A program made the position numbers and the translations under genes. From contig JAZGTN010000002.1 in NCBI GenBank assembly GCA_037783415.1, forward strand, positions 4,216,001-4,280,000: DNA of 64,000 nt, in the 5' to 3' direction. Every line of letters begins with the position of its first letter. The stretch's first letter is position 1. Below are positions 23,656 through 37,000 of the stretch, piece after piece. This DNA comes from Leptasterias polaris. Its lineage: Eukaryota > Echinodermata > Asteroidea > Forcipulatida > Asteriidae. The notes under the pieces were generated by a model, which saw only the letters and a program-made list of their open reading frames with translations, ran no database searches and was not told the DNA's origin.

Positions 23656-25062
23656 CCAAACAAATTTCTTGATTATGTTGGTCATCAGTACCAATGGTGT
23701 GAAATAGACACAATCGGCGACTGCGTCACGTGACCCATAGTGGGTATAAAATGTAAACAAACCAAGCAAGCAAGGCGCAGTGTGAATGGAAACGCATGGC
23801 TGCTTCCGAGCGCTTCTGCCAAAAGGTGGAAAGCAGTCATGCTCGCTGTGCATTGTTTGCTAGGTTTGTATACATTGTATACCCACTACGAGTCACGTGA
23901 CTCCGGTCGCCGATTGTGTCTATTCTTTCTCTGTTTATTTCTCAACTTTATTTTTATTTAATTTTCAATATAATAGACTATTCTCAGGATATTTCAGACT
24001 ACACGTTGTGTCGTTAAAATCTTTAACGGTATTTATTTTCAAGATGCTTTAAAGTTTGTAATGAATTCAAAAAAAACTTTTACAAAATGAAAATTGTTAT
24101 GGTTATATTTGTAGTTGAAGAAACAATTAAACTCTTTCTGTTTTTACTATTTGTAACAGTGCTTGATGTTGTTTTGGGCGTGTTTGATTCAGTTTGTCTA
24201 TTTAGTTCTCCAGAAGACCCATGGTGACCACTGGGTCAGATTGTGTGAACAACTTTAAAAAGTGTTTAGAAATGTGGATATTTCTGTAGTGGATGTAATG
24301 GTGGTTGAAAATCATGTTGGTTATGTTGTGTTGGAGAGGGCTTGTCGCAATGGACATTATATTAAGGCGCATCAATACTGAGTGACACCCACTAAAAATA
24401 TTGATAAGTAAAAATGAAATTAAAACAAATATTGATAAGTACTGCTTCAGGTAAATGGGGGTTGTGAAGTCTTAAAAAGTAGAACGGCACTCTCTGAGTC
24501 TGTACGACCTTAAAATGTTAAAAGCTCTGGAAGACCCCTACGAGGATTGGAAGTAGTTCCCTTGTAAACATTTCATCAACAAACTTTGATAAATGACTTG
24601 CATTGAGTTTCAGAAACTCATTGGGAGTGTTACAAAAAAGCGAACAAATTTATTGACCTTTCATGGCCTGCAGTAGCAAAATAATATGTGCTTATTTTAA
24701 GCATATTTCACAGGCAAGCAAGTTTTTTTTGCTTGGGTGGGTGCATATTTCTTGTTACAGAGCAATCTTTATTCTTTCCATACACAAAAACACAGCTAGC
24801 ACAGAAATGTGGTGCTAACCCTGCAAGCTGAGAAGGGTGACCATACACATTTTGTTTTAACAGTTTTAAATGTGTGAATAAAATCGGAAAATTTGTGCAA
24901 ACCCAGTTATATATTTGTGATACCCCAAAAAGTCCAATCAACACTTCAAATAACGTGTAGCAGACGACGTGGCATTTAAGGTATGGTACCTTGAACCATA
25001 CTAGGGCTTTCACAAACGGTTTGTCGGGGGCACTGGCGATTTGTGGCAAAGGCGGGAGATCC

Positions 25063-25072
25063 AAGATGGCGT
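25063..25072 (+). promoter_or_regulatory. YY1-like motif overlapping the ZW10 start codon
   Basis: CAAGATGGCG at the ZW10 start matches the YY1 core (AAnATGGCG). Such motifs often sit at transcription or translation starts of TATA-less animal housekeeping genes. No TATA box is evident just upstream. Function is inferred from the motif only. Confidence 0.4.
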
Positions 25073-28000
25073 CGCTTGTAACGGATGTTCTACTTGCAAA
25101 TACCGGTAAAGAAGTGCCTTTTTTCTTGTCAAAAACTGAATTTTTCATTTAGATTAATGGTTATAGATATTTTATGAAAGAATATATCTTAAAGAATGCC
25201 ATAAATATAAATTTATTGTCCCGTTAACTAGCAAAAACTAGTCATTTAGTATTACGGAGGGCCGTGAGAAATGACAACACACTAAGACTAAGTCACTAGC
25301 TCCCTCATGACATTGACAGTTGCAGCAATTACGTGAAATTTTTTGTTGACGTTTGGTGGCGTTGGAAATTATAGCAGTGTATCATTTATTACGACCACAA
25401 GTAGTATTTATTTGTCTAGATATGATTACGTTTTTGGTCAGTGAGTAAAAGATACGATGGTCGGTATTGTTTCAGAATCTTTTTGGATTGAAGATTCAGT
25501 TTCTGATTTCCCATCAAATAAACCAAATCATAAATGACTCTGTCTAGACGTACTACTAGACCTAGACCCAGTAACTGGGGCGCTGTACTCGGGGTTTTTT
25601 TTCTCGAAATGTTGACATCTGCGGTTTCCCACACCATGGAGCTCCATGCCCACACCAAGCCAAAAAAAATGCCTCCGACTCTTGAGTCTGAGTCTGAATG
25701 ACCAAAAAAAAAAAAATAGCTTAAAAACCGCCTACGTGGCATGCTTCTTGATAGGTCTAATGCAACATCAGGCATTTAATTGTACACACGATCATGTTTT
25801 GTGCTCCAAATTGATGATTTTTAAAGACAACAATCAGAAGGTGAGATAATTTTTTGAATAGAAACCCACGTTTATGCCAAGATTATTCCCCCAGTTGTCA
25901 CTTACCGTAGCACAATTGGTAGAGAGCACATTAACACGACAATGTGCTTGTTTGTGAAGTGACATCCATAGGAGAGGAGTGTAGCAGTGAAGGATTAACT
26001 CGCCTGTAGGTACTCCTAGAACTATTGAGGTTCGTTTGGCTATTGTAACGGGACGAACCTCATAGTTTTAGGAGTAACCTGTAGGCAAGTGGACCTGGGG
26101 AGTGAGGGTCATTAGGCAAGGTTTAATTTTTCTAATTTATTGTAACGGACATCGCTACTGCCGAGTAACCGCCAGACAACCGCCGGCGTGAGAACGCTCT
26201 CTCCAGACATTGGTGCGGGGAGCATCAACTGCTGGGTATCCGTCGGTGCATGATGCACCACTGAAGAAGGCCGCTGAAGACAGAGTATCCGCAGGTGCAG
26301 GGAGCACAACAGAAGACAGGGGATCCGTTGGTGCTGGATGCACCAAAGACAGAGTGACTACCGGTGCTGGGGGCACCACAAACATGGGACCCGCCGGCAC
26401 AAGCAGAGGATACGCCAGCACCACAGACAGGGGATCCGCCGGCACCAACGACAGGGGATCTGCCGGCACCAAGGACAGCGGAGGATCCGCCGGCACCACG
26501 GACAGGGGATCCGCCAGGGGAAGCACCGAACAGAATATGTCAAGTGTTCGACTGCATGGCCTGAGTCATCGGCTGAAGACACTGAAGCTAGAAGAGCACA
26601 TCATTAACAATGACTGGAGAGAAGTCCTCTCTTGGATGGACATTGTTTTGTTTGAGGGACAACTTCGAGGAACACAGAACTGTTGTGGAACATTTTGTTT
26701 TGTTGTCGGGTAGTCGTCATTGGTCTGCTGCATCTTTGTTTGAATTCTGTGTGACCAGTTTGGGGACCAGAATCAACATTGAGCAACATCCTTTGAGGAC
26801 ACCCATCATCGTTTTCTAGACAAAACTGTTGCTTGATGCTTTTGTGTTGGTTAAGTAGATAAATACATGAAAAACTGTGTAAATAATGTTGTTGTTGTGT
26901 GTAGCCCCGTCGATTGTGGATCCTTGCTTGATTCTTTGTCACCAAATTGTGGACCAGAACCATCATCGATGACCATTCCCCGAGGAATCACTTAAAACTG
27001 TTTCCATTTTGAATGTCTTGTACTTATCAAAGCTGTTGCAGCTATTCAGGAGAATAGGCTGATTCTAAGGAGGGGGTAATGTAACGGACATCGCTACCGC
27101 CGAGTAACCGCCAGACAACCGCCGGCGTGAGAACGCTCTCTCCAGACATTGGACCGGAAGTATGGACTATAAATAGACAGTTGTGTTCGCGCCAGTGGGA
27201 AAACGTTGGCCAGGAGCCAAGATAACTGACTCTTTGCATTTGTGTTGTGCATGGTTATAAGTTGTGTTAGACAGACCAGATGTTGAGTTCAGTGAGTGAA
27301 CATGAACAAGTTGTCGTTCTTGGAAGATAAATAAATCGGTGTGTTTCACATTTAACCGAATTGAGTTTTCGTTTGTTTTCTGTCTGCGTTTGGCTGCAGA
27401 GCAAACAAGGACCCATTGGCAGTACGTTACATTATATTACACTGAAATATTTTTTCAATTTTACCCTAACATTTTTAATTTGTGTCGCATCATTGATCAT
27501 TCTAATCTCTTTCCCTTACAGATCTATTGGAGAAGGAAGATCTAGGAACACGCATTGGCAAGCTGTCGTCTCATATCGATGAGATTAAAGGCGAGATCTA
27601 CCATGCTGTACATGAGAAATATACCCACTTCAGACCCACCAGGGATACCACAGAGGAGTTGCACAATAAAGTGCAGACCATCTCGGGGGAGATGCAGAAC
27701 CTTAGCAATAAGATCAAGGTAAGGTATCAGGGTTAGCCCTTAACTTTTTCAGTGACTCACCAGCAGGACCAGTCAGCTTTTCATTTCACTGGTCCGTCAG
27801 CTTTTTTACTAGTTCATAATCATATTAAATGGATCATGCTTTTCAACTCTGAACTAGCCAGCCGGACCACTTGGAGAGAATTTTGACTGGTCCTCGAATG
27901 TTATAACTGGCATCTGTCCAGGGGACCACTGTTAAGGGAGAACGCTGAATGGTAGTGTAGTGTAAATTGTAGACTGCAGAGCCCACTTTCATAAAGCTGC

Positions 28001-31000
28001 AGCAGGGCTCACCCTTAACACTAGCCCGATGTATATTGTCCAGTAAAAAATGCTACGGATTAGTGAACACCACAACTCAACTTTCCCCAGGCCTGTTATT
28101 ACAAAAAAGCCACAGAGGTCGTGGCTTTTGTTGCCCCTGGTCTTGGCCTTGGTGCCCCTTCAAATGTTTCCCCATAGACTTTAAGATTTTCCAATGGAAG
28201 TGCCCTTTGCAAAATACAAATACCCTTGCCCTCTCAAAGATGAAACTCCTGGCCTGTGCCCCCTAGGGCTACTAAAAACTGTGTAGCCTGCTTGTTTAAA
28301 ATGCTCATATTTTTTCCCTTCAGATGTGAATAATAAATTTTAAAATGTGTGTTAATTCATTTTTGAGTGTGTGAATGTAACTTCATTTGACCAATAAACT
28401 GGTCGTGAGATCACTACCATTAATACATCAGAAAGATACATGTATGTCAATACATATTTAAAATCTGGGCAATAAAAACTTCTTGGGGGGGGCCAAGTAA
28501 AAACAAACACTTTTCTAGGCCAGTGGCCTACTTTACAAAATTCTGAAGCTCAAGGGCCGAAGGACAGCTATGATAATAAAACATTTTTCTTTTTCTTTTT
28601 TCTTTTAAATGATTGATAAAAAGTTCCTGGGGGCACGTCAAACACATAGTTTACTAGCCAGGCTAACATTATTCGAAACATTTTGTAGCCAGAAACTACG
28701 TTACGAAAGTATTTGATGAAACTGAATCGAGCACACGTAAAACTCAACATGGTTCGGACCAACTTGATACTGTAAGTTGTAATACAGGTGAGGTTTGCAC
28801 AGTCTAATTTTGAATTTGTTGGTTTTTGTCCTTGATGATTTAGGGAGATATCAGTGCACAGCTGAACAGTTCAACCAGTGACCTGCATGACCTCACAACA
28901 CAGTTGGAGAAAACCAACGCCATCATTGATGTGCTAAAGTCCCTATGCAAGGTCAGCTAAGTTCATCTGAAAATTTGATCAAGAATTATGTTTTTATAAT
29001 AATAATAACAATAAGTAAGACTTGTAAAGCGCATTTTCCAAAGATACAATGCGCTGCTAAAGAATGCTACAAAATGGTCAGTTTATGGGCAATAAGAGAA
29101 CAGATGTGTTTTTAATTTGCACTTGAAAGTCTGGAGTGAGTTGATGTTGCGAATGTGATTTGGTAGTGAGTTCCAGCATCGGGGACCAGCAACTGAGAAG
29201 GATCGGTCCCCTGCCCTTTTGTAAGTGCGAGGGATTGTTAGATTATGGCTGGAGCGGAGGCCACTCCAGCCAGGTTTATTGAGGTTTAGAGACTCTGTGA
29301 TATACTGTGGAAGTCTGTTTGAGAGTGCTTTTTAAAGAGATAAACTTTGCATTTATCATTGCATCAGATGTATATAAAATCTACCCTCAACGTGTGAAAA
29401 TAAGTAACTTTTTTATTTCATGCTAAATTTGTTCCAGAATAAAACAAATTAAAGTAAGGTTTGCAGAGACACCATGTACATAAACTCTATCTATGAGCTG
29501 TGGTGGTTCTGAGAAGAACCGGTGGTTTGACATTTGACAACTGGATGTTTCGATCATTGTGATCTGATCGTCTTCAGGCTGCATTCTCCTGAAGATGATC
29601 CTTTCAGAAGAACCAATCAGAACAGTGACTGACTACACTGAAGCCTCTGAACCCCTATAAATGGACCAACATGTATTACATTCTTCAGTCTCCTGACGAT
29701 GACTAGAGCAAGTTAGTCGAAACGTTGAGACCTATTAAGAACTCACTCCGCAGCAGTGTAGTTAATAACGAGAAGTCCCCTCGATCCACATAGCGAAAGT
29801 AGTAGTCCCGGCCGATTTCCTACCTCCCGCTCAGGTAGTAATTAATAAGCAGGACAGTTCTTTTCAGAACTGAGAAGTCTCCCAAATTCCGAATAATCTA
29901 CTCCGTGGCAGTAGAATAAATAGCAAGACAAGTTCACAAAGAACAAAATCTACCTAGCCAAGTAGATATACACATGGTGTTACCGCAAACCAAATATACA
30001 TTGATACCTCACCGTGCAATGCCTCAAATCCCATACAGAGTATACTGATCGAAACGTTGAGTTGTCAAACCACTGGTTCTTCTCAGAACGGCCACATTTC
30101 ATAAAGAGATTTTGTGTACATGGTGTCTCCTCCAATCTCTCCTGATTGTATTCCCACCATGCAATGGTTAGAATCCTACTTAAAATAGAAATGCAAATTT
30201 GGTTGCCATTATTGCATCGATTCATTTACTTTTTGCTGTCAAGATATACAAATTTAAATTTGGTAAAATATGTGATTTACAAACGTATAATTCTTTGGTG
30301 TTGTGGGCTTGCTTCTATTTTTGTCTTTCTCAGATCAATGGTGCAGTGAAAGATTTTCAAAGTTCTATACAGAATCATGAGTATGTACAAGCAGCGAACG
30401 TCATCAGTGAAATGGTAAAGGAACTTAAATCTCTCTCATCTAAAGACATTTTACCCTGTGCAAATCTCATGCATTTAAAAGTGTGAAATTTATTCATTAC
30501 ACATCCAACAGCACGATTAGCGCCAATAACAGGATGAATAGGAAATGAGAAGAAGTGCTCAGTTTTAGATTTGGGAGGAAAACCCCATTGGGGAAGACCC
30601 ATGCAATCAGGTAGGGACTGAAAACTCAATCCACATGCAAGGCGCCAGCCTGAGGTGAGATTCGAACCGGGGTCCACAGAGGTGAAAGGCAGTGAAAGAA
30701 GCCACTAAGCCAACCTGATCCCCAATTCTGCTTTCTTCACAAGTTTTAATATCGGCTGCATGCATATTCGCTGTCAAGTCCTGGTCTTTGCAGGACTCTA
30801 AAGTTGCATGCCCAAATATTCACCAAAAGAATTTTTAATGATTTGTTTTCTTTATGCGAATTTTTACAAACAGTGCTGTTCAAAACAAAAAATATAATTT
30901 GGCATAAGCCTTGGACAATGCCAAAAAACATGTTACATGTAAAATGTCTGTACATGGCTGATGGATGTGATTTATTCATTTTTAGTTTTTAGTTAACTAC

Positions 31001-34000
31001 CACTTATCATTGGCGGATGTTTTGTGTACAAATACATTAAATAAAAGCTACTTTCTTGAATTTATATTAAAAAAAAAAAAATGGGGGCCAAAATCTGCAA
31101 AAAATCGGCTCTTTGTTTACTTCCAAAAGACATTTTATATAGTTGGGTCTCATAATTCAAGATAGCTCTATATACCTGTATACAATAATGAACACTTTGA
31201 GATGCTCTAGATAAAAGCACTATATAAAAATTGTGTATTATTGTTATTATTTATTTTATATTTCTATATTTGTTTTAATTGCTCAACACAATTCCAAAAT
31301 TATTTGCTTTAAACTTGTCCAACATTTTTTGTTAAATGTACAGAGATTTGATTTAGACATTCTCATTGAAGATGGTTACTGTGACCTGAAGATCATCAAA
31401 GCAGTGCGGGTGAGTCTAGACCAGGGTTCATTTGGGGTAATTTTCTGATCAGTTCCCACCAAAGTATTCCTCTGGATCTGGAAATTGTTCTCTTCCAATA
31501 CTTTTAGATGTATATGACAGATAAGCTTGGTTGTCCAAATTTCTACAACTTTTTGTTTTTGTGACACTATGTTCCGTTATAGTGAAAGTTAAGATGATCT
31601 TGTTTGAAATTGATTTTTAAGGCCTGCAAGCTAATTGTGCTAAGTACCAGACATAAGCCTGCAGTAGTATTTCTTGTTTCAAACTTTATGGCAGATCCGG
31701 TGACTGTCACTGAATATTTTGAAAATTTTTACAGGCATGTGAGACTTCCGCGGAAACGCGGAAATCCGCATTTTTTATTTTCCCATTTCGCGTTTTTCTT
31801 GCGGGATCCGCGTTTTTCTCGTCTCCGCCTTGAATGACCGGTCCGCGTTTTTTTTTTCGATCATCAAGCAGCAAGTAATTCTACTGCACAACACAACACA
31901 GAGAAGGGGAACCTGGCATCAAGAATCACTTTAATTGCGATTTGATTTCAACACGTGAGTCGGGGGCTAGACCCGATAAAATGCTCCGCGTTAGTCTTTG
32001 ATTAAAGCCGTTGTTGTTAATTTTTCGTTAAGCGCGATGTCCCATTACACTAACCCATGTTGTCATCCCGTTCCACCAAGAGAGGGCGCTTTACTAAAAA
32101 CTGTATTAAAAAGCCAACACCATGAGCCAAGACTAGGCGCACACAGACTTTCACGTGTGTGATGGACGCATCGCGCTTGTGGTGGAACACATTTCTAAGG
32201 AATATCACAAAAACAAAATTAAAATGAGGACGAACAAGTAAGAATTGTGGCCTAATATGTTTCTGTTAATTTTTTGTCTACGCTGCAGTACAAAGCCTGT
32301 TATTCAGACTGTAGCGGTGGCCCAAAATCCGGACACGGATTTCACTTGCTAAAGTTTTCCGCGTTTTTTTCCGTGACCCGCTCACATGCCTGCTTTTAGT
32401 TGTAATTGTTGCAAAACCTCGGCCTCAAGAAGCTTCTTTCTCCATCAACTGTTTGAAAGAGTTGTGTTTGTTTGTTGCTGTAAATTTCCTTTTAAAATGT
32501 TTTTGTTTTGTTTTATCATCAATCCAAGAGTCAAAAATTTAGAATTTGAGTGTATTAAATGTGTATGTAACTTTCCATTGTCCTTTGTTCTCTCTGTCGC
32601 CAGGCTGAGTTGAGAGTCAACCAGGAGACACTTCTTCATCACCTAGGGGAGTCATGGTCTGCTCTAGCTGCCTGGAACATACCCCATGCAAGAGATCCTG
32701 TCACCATGGCAAATATCACTCAAGTACATCTCAAAATAGGTGGGTAGTTCACAGAGCTTTTGGGAGTAATGTAGCCCACTCCTCATTTGTGAGGGTCCAC
32801 CCCTCATCTGTGAGGTTCCACACCCTTCTTCCGTGAGGGTCTACCCCTCATCTGTGAGGCTCCATTCCTCTTCTGTGAGGGTCCACCCCTCATCTGTGAG
32901 GCTCCACCCCTCATCTGTGAGGCTCCACCCCTCATTCTTGAGACTCCACCCCTTATCTGTGAGACTCCTCCCCTCATTCGTGAGAGTCCACCCCTCATTC
33001 GTGAGAGTCCACCCCTCATCTGTGAGGCTCCACCCCTCATCTGTGAGGCTCCACCCCTCTTCCGTGAGGGTCAACCCCTCTTCCGTGAGGGTCAACCCCT
33101 CATCTGTGAGGCTCCACCCCTCATTCATGAGAGTCCACTCATCTGTGGGTCTCCATTCCTCTTCTGTGAGGCTTCACCCCTCTTCCGTGAGGGTCAACCC
33201 CTCATCTGTGAGGCTCCACCCCTCATTTGTGAGAGTCCACCCCTCATCTGTGAGGCTCCACCCCTCTTCCGTGAGGGTCAACCCCTCATCTGTGAGGCTC
33301 CACCCCTCATTCATGAGAGTCCACTCCTCATCTGTGAGTCTCCATTCCTCTTCTGTGAGGCTTCACCCCTCAACCAACAAAAGACACTACAGCAATTCAA
33401 ATGACGATAGCTTGTTGACGTTTTGTAAATGGGTTCTTGCTTGAAAGGAAATTTTTAGCAGACCTTTGTGAGTGTTTTCGTGGTTATGATTGGTCAATGC
33501 ATCAAGGAGTGCTTGGTCTGGACGGTTCTTGCACATTCTGGATATAAAAGTGTTTTGTTTTTTCACTGTTTAATTTGTGATATTTGAGATTCCATGCTTG
33601 AGATAATGTTTTCCTTTTTTTTGTATAGTTGACAATGAAACTGCCAAGTCCACCATTGAAGCCATGCATCAGGTTGGAATTCTCAAGAGTAAGCTTGAAG
33701 TCTTTGGTAAGTACACTCAAAAGAAGTGTATATGTGCACCTTCTACCCTTTGAACTGACCTCTCGTCTCTGAGGCACTGCTCAAAAATGCAGGAGACAGT
33801 AGGTTCGAATCCCACTCGTGAAGCCTGTGGAGGGTTTTTTCGGCAGGGCTCTGGGAAAGCATTGAGCACTCGGTGCTTATCACACGTCATTGTAAGGGTG
33901 AACAAAAAAAATCACTTCTTCCACCGTTATTAAATGGCTGATTGTTTATCTACTTGGCAACGTTTCAAATCCTGGCAAGCTCAATCTAACATCTGAATTT

Positions 34001-37000
34001 GATGTCCTTTTCCAGGCAAGAGACTGATGGAGTTTATATTGAAGCCATCTGCAATCTTCCCCAACGTAGCTCCAGTGATCAACTCAACCAAAAAGGTAAC
34101 CCCCCCCCCCCTGATCATTGTGTGTATTATCCTTTTCAAAGAAAACTTGTCATTTAGTTTATTTTAGTTTATTGCACTTTACAGTGGCAAAACAAAAATG
34201 AATCAATATTTTCAATCCCCTGCAACTTGTTAGACATTTTGCTTTGTATGCCGCCCTACTGTGGTTTGTGGTTTTGTGACTGTAAATACTGGGTGACAGT
34301 GTTCTATTTTTAATCCTTGAAAGTTTGTTCCTTTTACAGGTCGATTCATAGTTCTTATTAGAATCGGTGGAAACCGTTAAACAGCTGTTAAAGGGAAGTC
34401 ACAAGTTCCGTTTAACTGTTCAGGAAAATAAATGCAAAAGCACAACTCTAACACAAACCCCAACTCCAAATTTGATATGACAAGTCAAAGGAAACTAATG
34501 ACAAGTCAAAGGAAGCGAACCACAATTTACCTGGCAATCTTGTTGTACTTTTATCAGTCAAAGACAACCACCATTGGATTGAGGGTGTGTAGCGATCGAC
34601 CAAACGAGACCAGCGATCCTGTCGATCTGTACAAGAACATCCTGCTGGTCCTGGAGGTGCTCAAAGGACCACTGCTTGGTCTCAACGCTGGAAGCAGAGA
34701 CTCGGAGGAAGACATTACCCTCATGTCAATGCTAGGTAGGGTCATCTTTTTTTATCAGCATGTAACATTTCAACATCAGCGGCATTCAGGTTTGCCTGGT
34801 GGTTGCTTGCCATGCCTTTCATCTCAGTGGCCCTGGTTCGAATCCCAACTCAGACCAGAGCCTTGCCCTGAAAATAGAATGCATACTTCCACAAAAAAAT
34901 ATACTGTAATAAGGTTTAACCCTTTAGTCACTGTTCCGCCTGAAACCGCCCAGCCATTTACTCACTGGACCGCCCAAAACCGCCCGAGATTAAACAACAC
35001 TTTGTATCTTGGGTTTTACACATGCTAGCGGGTTGCAGCAAACAGCCGTCGAAAGAGCGTGATCTAAAGATTGCGCCAGTCTAAAAATATCCCCTGGTCA
35101 CCATTGACAAAAACCAAGTAATCTCCTTCCAAAGGTTCAAAGGTCGGAAATCTAGCACGACGTGTCAATGCTTCTCTGTGTGTGCGTACCGTATCGTATG
35201 TACAATGCATTACGTGCACACACGCGCACTATAATGTATACTACGAAAGCGACGATGTTTCGCTGGGCTTTCGCCATGTTTTTCACACATTATTGAAAGG
35301 AGTTTACATTGTAGAGGAAATTTATTGTTATCCATAAGTAATGTAGACAAGATTGTTCATTTCTAAAGGTATGTTTTGATATTATTTCAATCACTTTGTC
35401 AACATTTTGTTCTTGTTTGAAACGATAGCAAAGTTGAAAAAGTTGTGTGCACAACTTTCCGTGAAACACTGACGCTAACGTAATGCAAACTAACAGTTGT
35501 CTATTTTCGTTGGTGTGTCAACATATTTACAATCTGAAAGCTTCAATTCAGTAACAGCAAATACATATATGTGTGAATCATTCGAAAGATAATGTTATCC
35601 TCTACAAAATAAACCAAACTTGTAATACAAAAAAATAATTACAATGGAAGTTATGATACGACTTCCAGATAGTGCGTTAATTCGATGACTTTTCCCCGCC
35701 CTGCTCAGTGAGTAAATGACTTTGTTGAATTTGCTCGTAAGTGCTAAAGGGTTAAAATATGATTCTGTACTTTATCATTGCATAGAAGTATCACAAATAT
35801 GTGTTTGTAACACTAACAAGACATGTGTCTTGAAATTTTGGGTTTGGCTTTGTGTTTTGGGGTATGTTTGGGGTTTTTTGGGGGGGGGGTTATAAAATAA
35901 TTTCTGTTTGAGCATTATAGTAATAATTTTATGGAAAATAGAATTTGCAAACTGCTCACCAATCAAAATGTCCTACGAAACAAATGCAAACAAAATTGGC
36001 TTACGGTTCGACCCCGGTAGAGTCTTTCTCAGGCTGAAATTGGGTAATAACAAAATTATCAAACAAACAAAAACCAATCTACCTAATACCCTATTAAGTG
36101 TGTTGGCTCTTTACGCCAAGTATACAGTTTTGTTCTTTAGGCCTGAGCTACTATTCTTTACCACTGGAATTTTGTGTTTGATGTGTTTTTTTACAATCTA
36201 GGTGAGATGATGTGGCCAGAGCTAGCTCAATGCATCATATCAAATAGTCTGGTGCACTCAATACCAACAAGTAGCTCAAAGGTATGTCTTATCCCCTGAC
36301 TCGTTTGTGTTTCTGGTTTTTAGATGTCTTCAGTTTATATTGGATATTTGTTTTGGGGTTTGTGTTTTGTGGAAGTTTTTTTAAAGGAGGTGGGTTATGA
36401 TTTTTCTCAGTGAGCAGGCAAATATCACAGGACCGAATCCTCAACATACTATGCAAGTCTACTTTTGTTTACTTCAGACCGGTGTGTCAGTCAAGATCAC
36501 CAGGCTCAAGCTCTGGTGTTTCTGATCAGCAGAGTGTAGTTTTGAGTCCTGGTCATGACACAGTTCACTGACCACTCATGCCAGGAATTTGATAACATCA
36601 TCACATGCCGCATGCGGTACTTACACAAATAAACTGTGCAAGTCTCGCACATATTCGAACATTTGGACCTGTTACAGTGCACGAGTTTGTTTCCTTGACG
36701 CTTTAAAGCAATGTACATTCAACCAAAGGTGTCCCAAAAATTGTTGAGTACCTATAAGACTTGCACAGTCTATTGCAAAGCTGTGCATTGAAAAATGATA
36801 ATCATTACTTGTAAAGACGGCCGACGTCAAGTGGGAACTATCTGTATGAGTTTGTAGGACTGGATGAATGTCACAGAAATGTCATTGATTTATTCATTCT
36901 TCCTTTCAGCTGAATGACTACAAAGCTGTTATTACAGCAACTGAAGAATTTGAGATGTCCCTTAAAAAAATAGGTCAGTAAAATAATACAAAATGTTTTT

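Larger units (their letters stand above)
22048..25065. other. Moonraker-ZW10 intergenic region
   Basis: Moonraker 3'UTR first, with an AATAAA at 22384-22389. Then a LINE 3'-tail relic (22565-22660), an interrupted repeat (22701-23415), and a tRNA-derived SINE (23500-23655). At 23695-23925 two similar segments repeat the text around TGTATAC/GGGTATA and GCCGATTGTGTC in opposite orientation, which suggests another foldback element. From about 24000 to 24960 I see only AT-rich unique-looking DNA. The ZW10 promoter should lie in the last few hundred bases. Confidence 0.45.

Noticed and set aside
26210..26713. 167-codon frame as a host gene
   Set aside because: It starts with TTG inside a truncated LTR, encodes simple repeats and lies between the LTR ends of a retroelement.
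30415..30486. Longer version of ZW10 exon 4 through to a GTGTGA donor
   Set aside because: It would add about 20 residues absent from the family; ending at 30414 gives the right spacing to the CDLKI block.
32833..33444. 203-codon frame with VRLHPSS repeats
   Set aside because: Product of a 21-bp minisatellite; similar frames exist on the opposite strand and it lies in a ZW10 intron.
34432..35028. 198-codon frame as one exon
   Set aside because: Only 34558-34735 matches ZW10 and has splice borders; the rest is intron and the start of a piggyBac-like element.
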